A stretch of DNA of 18,329 nt, taken from the NCBI GenBank assembly GCA_964539305.1, contig CAZIIM010000032.1, positions 1 to 18,329 of the forward strand, written 5' to 3'. Below the pieces are notes generated by a model. That model saw nothing but the letters and a program-made list of their open reading frames with translations. It did not search any database and was not told where the DNA came from. The number at the start of each line of letters is the position of its first letter. Position 1 is the first letter of the stretch. A program made the position numbers and the translations under genes. Source of the DNA: CAZNUM01 sp964539305. GTDB taxonomy: Bacteria; Fidelibacterota; Marinisomatia; Marinisomatales; TCS55. Below, in pieces: positions 1-9,100 of the stretch.

Positions 1-113
1 TCCGGATCACCGGATTGAAAAATAATCTGGTGTGATGCATTCACCCCTACCGCATAGGCCAGGTGGACACTTTCAACCCAATCTCCACGAATTATCTGAC
101 ACTGAATAGTCAT
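1..113 (-). CDS. Asparaginase-II family protein (N-terminal 37 codons only)
   Basis: The gene is cut by the left edge, so only its N-terminus is visible, read on the minus strand from the ATG at 111-113. The residues include RGDWVESVHLAYAVGV followed by IIFQSGDP. This matches the conserved opening of asparaginase-II family proteins (typically R-G-x-x-V-E-S-x-H, then a short spacer and G-D-P), which are predicted L-asparaginases related to the Rhizobium enzyme and not to the E. coli AnsA/AnsB type. The start is 11 nt downstream of the deacetylase stop codon, so it is probably the last visible gene of the same operon. An AAGG that overlaps that stop codon may serve as ribosome binding site. There is no alternative in-frame start between the two genes. 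The identification rests on a short stretch, and the catalytic part lies outside the window. Confidence 0.65.
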   Translation of the reverse strand, partial: MTIQCQIIRGDWVESVHLAYAVGVNASHQIIFQSGDP

Positions 114-124
114 ACGGGTATGCC

Positions 125-949
125 TTAATACACCACCTGGGAGGCAAATTCAAATACAAAGCCCTGTTCCAGATAGCGGGGGATTTCTGTCGCCAGGATA
201 TCCAGCGTCAACTGCTTCGCATGCCCCACCCCGACCGCGACTCCTTCCTTTTGAGCGACCTGGACCAATTCCTGGAATTGCTCCCGGATGATGTTGGGGT
301 CCGCATCATTATCCAGGAAGACGTGCCGCCGGATCGTGGGAACAGATAAATCACGCATGGTCTGTTCCGCCACGGTGGAGACGGTGGTTCGACTATCGAT
401 AAAATACTTCTGTTTCTGCTTCAGAACGCTCCCCACAACCGCCATTAATTTCCCGTTCGCTGTTGCCCGGGATCCCTGGTGGTTATTCATCCCCACCGCC
501 TCCGGCAGATAATCGAACACCGCCTGGATTCGCTTTTCAATTTCAGCACTGGTCATGGAGGTGCGGAGTAAAAAGCGATCTTCACCCCTGGTAGGCACAA
601 CCGATTCCATGGGCATATGGACAATCACCTCTTTTCCCGCCTGGACCGCTTTCCGGGCAAAAGACTGGCTGTAGATGTGACCCGGAATAATGGCGCAGGT
701 AAGGGGTACCGGCAGTTCCAGAAATCCTTGGGAAACGGCGTCGTCCCGATAGCCAAAGTCGTCAATGACCAAAACAATTTTCCCTGGCACTTTGATGGCC
801 GGAGCAGGTGCCTCCACTTCCTTTTCTTCCGGCGGGGGGCTGGGAGGATATAATTTTTTTAACAGGATGAGTTGGGAGATGGCCAGGACGACCACCAGGA
901 TACCGAGAATCCAGATCCAGGTGATATAGGTGCGTTTGGATTCTTTCAT
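125..949 (-). CDS. Divergent polysaccharide deacetylase (DUF610/YibQ family), membrane anchored
   Basis: This 274-residue protein has a short basic N-terminus, one transmembrane segment at about residues 10-30 and a Pro/Glu-rich linker at about 35-55. The rest is a single globular domain placed in the periplasm. The domain carries the motifs of the divergent polysaccharide deacetylase family (PF04748): VIDDFGY at 61-67 with the Asp pair D63/D64, HMPME at 111-115, GMNNHQGS at 153-160, FIDSRTT at 183-189, FLDN at 211-214 and GHAKQLTLD at 242-250. Family membership is clear, but the substrate is unknown; the fold is that of NodB-like carbohydrate esterases, so a cell-wall or surface glycan is a guess. 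The ATG overlaps the stop codon of the upstream PorQ-like gene as ATGA, which indicates translational coupling within the type IX-like operon. Confidence 0.85.
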   Translation of the reverse strand: MKESKRTYITWIWILGILVVVLAISQLILLKKLYPPSPPPEEKEVEAPAPAIKVPGKIVLVIDDFGYRDDAVSQGFLELPVPLTCAIIPGHIYSQSFARKAVQAGKEVIVHMPMESVVPTRGEDRFLLRTSMTSAEIEKRIQAVFDYLPEAVGMNNHQGSRATANGKLMAVVGSVLKQKQKYFIDSRTTVSTVAEQTMRDLSVPTIRRHVFLDNDADPNIIREQFQELVQVAQKEGVAVGVGHAKQLTLDILATEIPRYLEQGFVFEFASQVVY

Positions 950-1791
950 GGCAGCCGAACCGATATATCAAGAATCTGGGGTGTCCCGAGGGAACGATTC
1001 CCCGTGCTGAAGCCGTAGGAGAGGTGGTATATCCCAAACCGAACCCCGATGCCTCCGCGATAAGACCAAATCCTTCCATTTTGCTGGAGACGGTTGGAAA
1101 TGATCAGGTTTTGATAAAAAAACTGATTCCCCGCGTCCAGAATGAGTCCTTTTACCAGACTGGAGTTCTCCACAGTAAAAATGGTTGATGATTGATAACC
1201 GAATAAAGGAAAGGTTCCTTCCACACCTGCGATTATTCGCCGCGGCAGGAGCGGTGTTTCATTGCGGAAGGAATTCATCCGACCGATATTGAGCAGAGAG
1301 AGGGTTATAAACATGTTTTTCGATAGGGCCTGTCGCAGGCCAAAATCCAAGCCAAACCCGGAAGCAGATTGCGTATAAATCTGAAAATATACCAGTTTCA
1401 TCCCGATTCCCACCTGCCCTTTTCCCCACTGCCACCGGTAAGAACCTTCCAGGGCCGTTCCATAGGCTCCGTACTTTTCCAGAGGTACATCGGTAGGGCG
1501 ATTCGTCCGTAATTCCAGATCCTCCGAACCCAGGTATCGAAGGCGAATGGCCGTATTGTTCCTTTCGTATTGCAGGGAAAAACTCCTGACATCCGCCAGC
1601 CACTGACCATAGGAAAATCCTAATTCAGGCTTGGAACCAGCCCTGTAACCAAGGGCAGGATTCCGCCAGGACGTATTCAATACGGTCAACTCCCGGGCTG
1701 AAACGGGGACGGTTAAAAACTGGGTACCCAGAGCCTGAAGGAACTCTGCGCAGACCAGAATCAGAAAAAGTGTTTTAAAAATGGAACGCAT
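946..1791 (-). CDS. PorQ-like outer-membrane beta-barrel protein
   Basis: The chosen start gives a 281-residue protein that opens with a signal peptide (MRSIFKTLFLILVCAEF) and continues as alternating strands typical of a FadL/PorV/PorQ-type barrel. Examples are the Asn-Pro-Ala-containing segment WRNPALGY near the mature N-terminus, and later short strands with Gly and aromatic residues. An in-frame ATG at 1857 would add 22 residues ahead of the signal peptide and overlap the upstream gene by 83 nt, so the ATG at 1791 with a 17-nt overlap is preferred. Neither start has a strong Shine-Dalgarno sequence, which suggests coupling to the preceding gene. PorQ in Porphyromonas holds PorZ at the cell surface. 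Here the gene lies one position from a PorZ-like propeller gene, which supports the name, but the sequence itself shows only a divergent barrel. The C-terminus is not an aromatic residue. Confidence 0.6.
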   Translation of the reverse strand: MRSIFKTLFLILVCAEFLQALGTQFLTVPVSARELTVLNTSWRNPALGYRAGSKPELGFSYGQWLADVRSFSLQYERNNTAIRLRYLGSEDLELRTNRPTDVPLEKYGAYGTALEGSYRWQWGKGQVGIGMKLVYFQIYTQSASGFGLDFGLRQALSKNMFITLSLLNIGRMNSFRNETPLLPRRIIAGVEGTFPLFGYQSSTIFTVENSSLVKGLILDAGNQFFYQNLIISNRLQQNGRIWSYRGGIGVRFGIYHLSYGFSTGNRSLGTPQILDISVRLP

Positions 1792-2734
1792 AGGTAAAAA
1801 CGTGCGCCACTCCTGCCGGAGTTTCCAGAACAAAGGCGTAATCCAGGCGGGCATCATTCTGCTTTAAAAAGGACCAGTTCAAACCCACGCCCACCGCCAT
1901 CCGCTGGTTCCCCAGCCCCGCTCGCAGATAGTAGTGATCCCGGAATGTATATTCTCCGCCTACCCTGAAAGTATATCCGAGGATGGATTGATTCTCGGTG
2001 ATCCACCCCCCATCCATGGTGACGTACACCCCTTCGTAGCGGAAGGTGGTTCCCAGGCGATAAATTGTCGGGAAATGTTCCACATAGACCCGTCCCCGGT
2101 CAAACACTTTTCCCGTATTCCATTGGTAGCTGGAGTTCAGATCCTGCACCATGAAGGCCAGATTGGATCCTTTTTTCGTTTTCACAAAGACACCGATATC
2201 CACCCCGGTCCCTCTTCCGGCCAGACTGGAATTATTCATGGGTAATTGATGGTTCAGGATTTTTACATTAATTCCCACTGAAAACCAGGGTAATAACCGT
2301 TGGGCAAAGGTAAAAAAGATGGCATCTTCCGAGGTTGAAAGGTACTGGGTATGTTCTCCGGAAGATGTCCGTCCATCAATTTGATTCGTCCCGGCGCTGA
2401 CCCAGGCCACTCCCAATCCAGCATTGGGTGGAAGGTTGGTGGCAAAACTGGTGGCGGTAAACCTCCGATCCAAGGGCAGGAAATGGTGAGCGAATCCCAG
2501 ACTGCGATGCGTTTGGAAGCCCAGGGCGGCAGGATTGTGGTAAGCGGCAAAGCCCTGATCAATCTCAGCCGTGAAGGCACTGCCCATGGCCATGGAGCGG
2601 GCGGAGGAGCCCATCCTCAGAAAGCCGCCGGGGAAAGCGGCAAAATCCCGGCCGTGAAGGATGGCTGAACCCAGAAGCAGACACACCAGTAAATGGCCTT
2701 TTAAATTCATTTTAAAGGGGAACCAGGGTTTCAT
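1775..2734 (-). CDS. PorV/PorQ family outer-membrane barrel (UPF0164-like)
   Basis: The chosen ATG at 2732-2734 overlaps the stop codon of the propeller gene as ATGA and gives 319 residues. An upstream in-frame ATG at 2758 would overlap by 28 nt and put eight extra residues before the signal sequence. The N-terminus has a signal peptide (MNLKGHLLVCLLLGSAILHG). It is followed by the family hallmark GSSARSMAMGSAFTAE, then AAYHNPAALG, which corresponds to the 'aRAlGmGgAf...aayWNPAgLa' pattern of PorV/PorQ and FadL-like proteins. The protein ends in a strand closing with Phe (YAFHF), as outer-membrane proteins commonly do for recognition by the BAM machinery. In Bacteroidota, PorV shuttles type IX cargo from the SprA pore to the attachment complex. 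With sprA in the same gene string, a PorV-like role is the natural inference; orthology to true PorV was not tested. Confidence 0.75.
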   Translation of the reverse strand: MKPWFPFKMNLKGHLLVCLLLGSAILHGRDFAAFPGGFLRMGSSARSMAMGSAFTAEIDQGFAAYHNPAALGFQTHRSLGFAHHFLPLDRRFTATSFATNLPPNAGLGVAWVSAGTNQIDGRTSSGEHTQYLSTSEDAIFFTFAQRLLPWFSVGINVKILNHQLPMNNSSLAGRGTGVDIGVFVKTKKGSNLAFMVQDLNSSYQWNTGKVFDRGRVYVEHFPTIYRLGTTFRYEGVYVTMDGGWITENQSILGYTFRVGGEYTFRDHYYLRAGLGNQRMAVGVGLNWSFLKQNDARLDYAFVLETPAGVAHVFTYAFHF

Positions 2735-4419
2735 TTCAGTACAATCAATTTGAGCCACTCGACTTTGTTATCGTATTCCAGACGAATGAGGTAAGTCCCG
2801 TTTGCCACGAGACGTCCGTTTTTATCCCGCCCATTCCAGCGCAACGCGCCACTGGAGGTTAGTCGGCGATCAAAGGCCTGGGTATAAACCTGTTCCATGG
2901 CAAAGTTGTAAATATCCATATTGATCACGAAGGACGTTTTCACATCGGTGTGAATATGAACGTACCCATCCCCGTCCAGCTGGTTGTGGGTGTAAGGAGA
3001 GAAGGGATTGGGATAGGCATACACCTTGGAGGGAGTGAATTCCGGACGAAAAATCTGCCAGTTCTCGCCCTGAATATCCAGTGCCCGCCCCAGACCATCG
3101 GGGGTACCGATCCACAGAGTGGCGGTGGTGGTGTAGAAAGGCCGGGTTTCATAGGCAACTGCAATGACTTTATTTGACAGAATGGCATCCGTCTGGAAGG
3201 CACCGGTGGATCCGATGGGTAACGCCTGCCGGGCGGGTTTGTACAGGGCCCATGGCTTTTCCACATCCAGGGGGTTTTCATCGATAAATTTCCACAGCCC
3301 TTTTTCTGAGGCCACCAGCACCAGGGAATCTCCGGTTACGATGTTGTAGCACCGTTCCCCCCGGAGAGTCGTGTACCAGGTATCACCGTCATCAATCGTG
3401 TAACTGATGCCGCTAATTTCAGATCCTCCGGCAGTGACGGTGACGGCCCAAATAACGCGATAGCCCATGAAATCCTGTTTTGCCAACCCGACAACAAAAC
3501 CGCCGGAGAGACCGTCCCGGTCCGGGGTGTAATGGACCCAATCCACGCAGCCGTTATTTCCCAAGATACCCCGATTGATTCCATTGGCCGTCCCCACCCA
3601 GACCGTATCACCGTAAGCTAGGACAGAGAAGGCTTTATGATTGTGATTCCCATAGGCCAGGGGATCGCTGGAGGGTTGAGAGACCCCATCCCAGGGATCC
3701 CGGGGATTCAGGAAATAGTTTTTCAAGGTGGGTCCTGCAGACGTGGTCTCGTAGCTGGCGGCTTCGCAGGTATTCAGGGTCTGGTCCGCATCCTGGGGTA
3801 ACGGGACCCGCTCCCAGACTTTTTCTTTCAGGCTGTAACGTCGCAGTCCTCCAGCCCAGCTGGTGATCCAGATATACCCCCCTGCAATGGTGGCGTCGTA
3901 GGTGACGTTGGCTTCCTTGACCGTAATCGGCAAAGCTCTAAAAAAGCGTTTGGCAAAGGGAGAAATAGAATCTCCGGCCGCATCGACGGGCTGATCAAAG
4001 TAGGTCCATGTAATGGAGGAGTCGGTACTGTTGGCAGTGTAGATCAGGCCATTGCCGGCAGCTATATTTTTCGAATTCACCGAAAAGGCAGCAAACAAGG
4101 TATCCCCTTTGACCGCAATAGCCGTTACCGTTCCCTGAGGGACCTTGTCCGTTAGCGTTCCGGAGGATACGTCAGCGGTGGCTTGAAGCGTGAAGACAGA
4201 GGCTGTATCCCTTAATACGGCCAGACCGGCACCGGTGCCCAACCAGACAAGGCTGTCCCCCTGGAGGCGGATTTCACCAATTTGACTACTTTTTAAGCCC
4301 CGGTAAGCACTGCTGTCAAAACCGGTGGCAGCTAGGGAATATCGGTTCGGGTGGAGGGGCTGGGCCATGCTAAAGGAAAGCATCAGAAGACCAAGCATAT
4401 AGTGGGAAAATCTTTTCAT
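2731..4419 (-). CDS. PorZ-like secreted beta-propeller protein with FlgD-like/type IX C-terminal domain
   Basis: The 562-residue product has a signal peptide (residues 1-19, cleavage expected after SMA, leaving Gln20 as the new N-terminus). A long region of propeller-like blades follows, with repeated 'GDTVWVGTANGI', 'TLWIGTPDGLG' and 'DSLVWLGTGAGLAV' strands plus one Asp-box-like element (TIDDGDTW). The last 99 residues, from about 464, form a FlgD-Ig-like/type IX sorting domain: YPNPFSP at 469-475 and RWNGRDKNGRLVANGTY near the end. PorZ of Porphyromonas is likewise a propeller protein carrying a C-terminal sorting domain and works with PorQ, PorV and PorU at the cell surface. Finding this gene directly beside PorV/PorQ-like barrels and sprA suggests a PorZ analogue. 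Propeller-FlgD proteins are numerous in FCB genomes, so an ordinary secreted cargo remains possible. It is joined by ATGA overlaps on both sides. Confidence 0.65.
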   Translation of the reverse strand: MKRFSHYMLGLLMLSFSMAQPLHPNRYSLAATGFDSSAYRGLKSSQIGEIRLQGDSLVWLGTGAGLAVLRDTASVFTLQATADVSSGTLTDKVPQGTVTAIAVKGDTLFAAFSVNSKNIAAGNGLIYTANSTDSSITWTYFDQPVDAAGDSISPFAKRFFRALPITVKEANVTYDATIAGGYIWITSWAGGLRRYSLKEKVWERVPLPQDADQTLNTCEAASYETTSAGPTLKNYFLNPRDPWDGVSQPSSDPLAYGNHNHKAFSVLAYGDTVWVGTANGINRGILGNNGCVDWVHYTPDRDGLSGGFVVGLAKQDFMGYRVIWAVTVTAGGSEISGISYTIDDGDTWYTTLRGERCYNIVTGDSLVLVASEKGLWKFIDENPLDVEKPWALYKPARQALPIGSTGAFQTDAILSNKVIAVAYETRPFYTTTATLWIGTPDGLGRALDIQGENWQIFRPEFTPSKVYAYPNPFSPYTHNQLDGDGYVHIHTDVKTSFVINMDIYNFAMEQVYTQAFDRRLTSSGALRWNGRDKNGRLVANGTYLIRLEYDNKVEWLKLIVLK

Positions 4420-5252
4420 TCCTGCACCACAATTACTCTGATGACCGTATCGCTGTATGCATTGGAATAATCCTGTGCCTCAAAAATCCACTGGAACGTG
4501 CCCAGGGTAGCCGATTCGGTTAAACTGACGGTCATGGTATAGGTACCGTCCCCTTTCTGTAAATCGCCCGAGCCGGAGGCACCCCCGTCATCATAAAGGG
4601 GAATGGGATTCCCATTATTCATGAAGGAGTCGGTCTGTGTGTGGTAGGAGCGGAAATGGACCCGGCGGATATCTTCCAGTCCGTTGGCATCGTACACACT
4701 GCAGGTCACCGGAAAGCGGATGGTATTTTCCACGTTCGGGTCGGCATTGGTAGTAGGGCGGGTGACCGTATCCGGCACCCAGGCGGAAAGGATCCGGGGT
4801 CGGATATTGCCCAGGAGGTGGGTCACGGGCAGCGATTCCGTATTATTCCCGTACCGAACCAGAACTGAAAAGAAAACCGAATCTTTGGCACTGGTGGGCA
4901 ATACATTCGTCAAGGAGGCTGCTGAATTGGGAAATTTCCGGGAGTAAACCGCATCCCCCGCAATGATGTCACCATCGGTCCCCAGATCATTCAACCCCAG
5001 CGTATCGGCGGTGGCAGTGGAATCCAGCCCTTTCCAGAGGACCATGGCTGAATCCAGACCGTGACCCTTGTAACCGGTGCGCAGATCCGCAGCCACGAAA
5101 ATTTTATTGGAGGCCTGGAGGAATGAAAACTGAACCGTTCCTATGGGAAAGGATTCCTTCACCGGTGATGTTTTCGTACAGCTCATTAGCACCAGCAACA
5201 GGATTACTGTTGCAAGATGCCGGATGGTGGTATTTCGGATCAAACGCATCAT
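4416..5252 (-). CDS. Predicted lipoprotein with two Asp/Gly-rich repeat units, function unknown
   Basis: This 278-residue protein starts with a basic N-terminus, a hydrophobic stretch and a lipobox-like end (LVLMSC, Cys25), so it is probably lipidated and exported. The mature part is Ser/Thr/Asp-rich and beta-strand-like, without an enzyme motif that I recognise. Two related Asp/Gly-rich turns stand out: NDLGTDGDIIAGDAVYSRK at about 88-106 and DDGGASGSGDLQKGDGTY at about 221-238. Each precedes a strand and each resembles the repeated turn of 'choice-of-anchor X'-type surface domains, which could bind calcium. Its position between the cyclotransferase and the PorZ-like protein, with ATGA overlaps on both sides, makes it a candidate accessory lipoprotein of the secretion module. 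That role is inferred from context only. Two consecutive ATG codons open the gene; the first creates the overlap. Confidence 0.6.
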   Translation of the reverse strand: MMRLIRNTTIRHLATVILLLVLMSCTKTSPVKESFPIGTVQFSFLQASNKIFVAADLRTGYKGHGLDSAMVLWKGLDSTATADTLGLNDLGTDGDIIAGDAVYSRKFPNSAASLTNVLPTSAKDSVFFSVLVRYGNNTESLPVTHLLGNIRPRILSAWVPDTVTRPTTNADPNVENTIRFPVTCSVYDANGLEDIRRVHFRSYHTQTDSFMNNGNPIPLYDDGGASGSGDLQKGDGTYTMTVSLTESATLGTFQWIFEAQDYSNAYSDTVIRVIVVQE

Positions 5253-6160
5253 TTCTGCCCATAAAGATAATGAATCAACAGGGTTCCCACCTGCTCCAGG
5301 CTGGCGGCGGAACAGTGTTCCGGTATATCGGCATGGGTGTGCCAGTAATTCCGGTAGGGATCGGGATAATCGAAATCGATAATGTCCACAGCCTTAATAT
5401 CCGCCAGTTCGAATAGGGGAACGTGATCGTCAAAAATTGTGTAGCGGGCTTCGGAACGGAAGGCGGGCAATTCCAACTGGCGGGCCAGTTTCCAGAGACT
5501 TCGGACAAGCTGCGGATTTTGCTGTAATGAAATACGTTCGATGTACAACTCCAGGGAAGCATCCCCCACCATGTCCAGATTAATCGCTTCACGTACATTT
5601 TCCACCGGTAAATGTTTTGCGAAGTACTGCGCCCCCTGGGCATAGGACCACGAATCGCCGCTCTGGCCCAGATCTTCACCGTCGAACAACACCAGTGTAA
5701 CACCCACCGGCGGTGAATGGGTACTCAAAATCGCCGCTAATTCCATGAGAACCGCCACGCCACTGGCACCGTCGTTGGCTCCAATGATCGGGTCATTCCG
5801 TCGGGCCGGATCTGGATCCTGGTCTCCCCAGGGACGCGTATCCCAGTGGGCGGTAATCAAGAGTTGGGTCGCGTGCTCCGGGCGGAAGCGGGCAATAATA
5901 TTATGAAGCTGAAACGTCTCTCCCGTTCGGGGGACCGTATAGGTAAAAGGCTGGACAAAGGTTGTGTCTGCCAGGGATTGAAAATGTTCCAAGAGGTAAA
6001 CCCGGGTTTTCGCGTACCCCTCGGAGCCGGGATTCCGGGGGCCAAAGTCGCATTGCTGCTGTAAAAAAGTAAAGGCATTCGCACCGTCAAACGTGGGCAG
6101 GGCCGGCCGACACTGAATCGAGTCAAAAGCAAGAAAGAGCATTAAATAAATTGGGCGCAT
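5249..6160 (-). CDS. Glutaminyl-peptide cyclotransferase (M28 metallopeptidase fold)
   Basis: The 303-residue product has a short hydrophobic export signal (MRPIYLMLFLAFDSIQC, possibly a non-canonical lipoprotein signal) and a complete M28-type zinc domain. Visible motifs in order are TAHWDTRPWGDQD at 103-115, GANDGASGVAVLMELA at 127-142 (zinc ligand expected at D130), LFDGEDLG at 158-165 (general base E162, zinc ligand D163), NLDMVGD at 194-200, FDDHVPLF at 243-250 and YWHTHAD at 272-278 (zinc ligand H274). The FDDH...WHT pair is characteristic of glutaminyl cyclases among M28 proteins. These convert an N-terminal Gln into pyroglutamate. The gene starts 2 nt after the sprA stop codon and ends in an ATGA overlap with the lipoprotein gene, so it is made with SprA. 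SprA and the propeller protein both have Gln predicted at position +1. An aminopeptidase activity cannot be excluded from sequence. Confidence 0.8.
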   Translation of the reverse strand: MRPIYLMLFLAFDSIQCRPALPTFDGANAFTFLQQQCDFGPRNPGSEGYAKTRVYLLEHFQSLADTTFVQPFTYTVPRTGETFQLHNIIARFRPEHATQLLITAHWDTRPWGDQDPDPARRNDPIIGANDGASGVAVLMELAAILSTHSPPVGVTLVLFDGEDLGQSGDSWSYAQGAQYFAKHLPVENVREAINLDMVGDASLELYIERISLQQNPQLVRSLWKLARQLELPAFRSEARYTIFDDHVPLFELADIKAVDIIDFDYPDPYRNYWHTHADIPEHCSAASLEQVGTLLIHYLYGQK

Positions 6161-6162
6161 TC

Positions 6163-9100
6163 CTAACCCCGAATTGCCAGATTAATGTCGAATCCGAAAT
6201 CGCGGTCAATTTTCTTCCCTGTGTGTTTGGAGTCGCTCTCCCGGTACTCCCAAATAATGCTGCCGCTCACATTATTGGAGAAGGAATAGGTAATCCGGAT
6301 TCCCGTTTTCCAACTGGAGGTGAAGGCTGTTTCGGCGAATTTTGTGGCCTGGAGGGCTTTCTGTTGCGTTCGGTTCTTGTTCATGTCAAAGTTGAAGGTG
6401 AAATTAACCTGATTCTGGACCTTAAAATCATTAAAAAATGGAATTGGAATCGTAAAGCCGCCCCGGCGCATATAGTTAGCAGTAGTCGTGATGGACCGAT
6501 CCGTCAGCAGCTTCTGCCCCCCGTTGGGAGATTCCTCCCGGGAGACCGTCCGGTTATGTCTTAAAGTAATGGCGACCCCGTTATTCAACGCCAGCGTAAT
6601 ACCAATGACGGGGGAGAAATTCATGTTAACGCGGGTGGATCGTTCCTGTTCATGGTGGTCCCGAATAAAATTGCCCACAGCAAACAGGGGCATGGCGGGT
6701 CCTTTAAAATCTTCAAACTGCCAGGAGCGGGCTTCCTTGCCGGTGACGGCATGGTCAATGGAGACGGTCCGAACCCATTTCCGGATGTATTTATTCCGTT
6801 CCAGACCCGTCCAGCGCAGCGACCAACCCACAAAGGGAAAGCCGTTGTCCAGGTGTTTTCCATAGGAGAGAAAATCCCGGGAAAGGATCCGCTGCTCCAG
6901 ACCCGAGCCCCGCAGATTGGTGGAAACGCTCTGGGCAAAATTCATGGAAATGGACACCTGCCGGGACAGGTTCAAGCCCGTACGGATGGAAAAATCCCGC
7001 TTGTGATCGCGACTGCCCGTATTGGTACCCACCTGATCAGAATAGGGTAAACCATGGTGGGAAAGGTACCCTACCCGGTAACCCAGGGGTGGTGTCCCCA
7101 GCACACCCCGCCCGGTGCGATTTATATTTTCCGTATAGCTGATGTTGATGGGATTGATTTTCTTGGACCAGGTGTACAGGGTGTGGGCGAAAGCACTTTC
7201 ACTTCCTTTGGCACGGGATTCCTTTGGAGTTGTCTCCCGTTTTCTCTCACGCCGGGCACCGGGGCTTTCCGGTTCCTGAAATCCGGGCTCTTTCGGTTCT
7301 TCCACCGGACGCTTTCGGGTACGGGTCCTAGCAGGGGAACGGGTTCGCTGGCGACCGGAAGGGCGATCACCTAGCGTGGGACGGTAAAACAGCTCCACCA
7401 GTTTTATGGGAGACAGACTGATACCGGAAGAAAACCGGATCTGATTGCCGATATTCGCACCGTCAATGGTACTGTTCCGGTCTTTGTTCCAGCGATAGTT
7501 GGCTGTGTAGGAAAAAGTCGGTTTCAACCAATCGGCCAGAACCGGGTTATAGGACGTATTCAGGTTTTCCTGAATATCTGTCACCACCCCAGGGTCCCGC
7601 TTTTTCAGAGCCAGCCAGGCGTAACCCCGGTACTCATTCAAGTTACTTTTAATGGAGCGGGAATATTTTGTTTTTATGGTTTCCGTTAACTGATAATCCA
7701 CGGAATAGGACTGATTCAGGTTAAAATCATATACATCCGGTGAAGGGGCTCCCCGCCACGGTTGCTTTTCGGTGAGCCGTTCCACAAAATTGAGACCCGC
7801 ATTCACATGGGCAGGTGTGTAATAAAGGTGAGCGCTTCCCAGTCTGGGCCCCACCCAGGGAACTTCGGATAACCATTTCAGGGGCATAAAATAGTTATTC
7901 CGCCCGAAAGGCAGGGAATAGTTTACCTGCCCCCGGTAATTCTCGCTGATGATTCGCTTTTGAATTTCATTGGACTGACGGGTACGGCTGGCGGAAAAGC
8001 TGGTGTTCAGTTTATCCAGGGAATATTTGATCAGGCGATTATCCGACTTGGATGTTTTGGACGTTTTTATGGAAACATTTACCGTCTGGGACTTGGAAAG
8101 GATTGAATCCGGTATTGAGGCGCTCAGGACTTCAATATCCTGGCCGGGGTAATATTTCGGTCGCCGAACCACATTGGCAAAACTGGTGGAGAGAGGAACA
8201 CTGAGGCCCCATTTTGAGGGCAGAAATTTTTCCAGTTTTATACTGGTATTGAAATTGAAATTTTCACTGGTGGTATTGGATCCCAGTCGCTGCTGGAGGG
8301 TATGAAAATCCGCATCCTGTCGTTTGTACACGATGGAGGTGTTAGCTATATCCCCCAGGTTGAATCTCCCCTGAAGACGCATGGAAATGCCCTTATCCCG
8401 CCGCACGCCGCTAAGACGCAATTCATCTAACCAGATCTCACCACTGATCGGTTCGCTGGCCCGGTTGCGGACGCCTGCAATGAAAAACTGAATCCGGTTC
8501 AGGGAGGGCTGACCCTGAATATGAATTTCCTTTCCGGTGAAAGCACCCGTTTCATCGGTGAACCGGTAAATTTTTACATCCCCTGAATCATTGAAGGTGT
8601 CCGTTTCACGGAATTTTTTCACATTGGTTGAGTCCTGAAGTTTCAGCCGGGTGAGCCAGTTCAAATCCAGATTGACCTGGTTCCGTTTTAACTGCTCATC
8701 CCAGCCATCGTAGACCGGTTGGCGCAGTTCATAGTAATTATCTCCGAATCCGAAACGCATGAAAAATTCCACCTGGGTTTCCTGTGCCGTTATCCAGGGG
8801 CTGTGACCGTAAACAAACATCTTCATACGGTCGTACGTGAGGTAACTCTTGGCCCGTTCGCCGGAAAGGGCTATGAGCGTTTTCATGGCGGCACCACTGT
8901 AGCCGGCAGGCAAGTCATCAAATTTAAGGACCAGGGACTGCTCCTTGGAGCGGATCTGGTTAATACGGTCGTACTCCCCCTGTACGCCACGGGGAGGCTG
9001 ATACCCGGCATTGTCATCCGTGTTGACGACTGCCACGGAGAAAACAGAATCGGAATTTTCCAGGTTAAAGGGATTCGTGGGTGTGGGTGCCAATCCGATT

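Noticed and set aside
1792..1857. Longer start (ATG at 1857) for the PorQ-like gene
   Set aside because: It would place 22 residues in front of a clear signal peptide and overlap the upstream gene by 83 nt; the ATG at 1791 is more economical.
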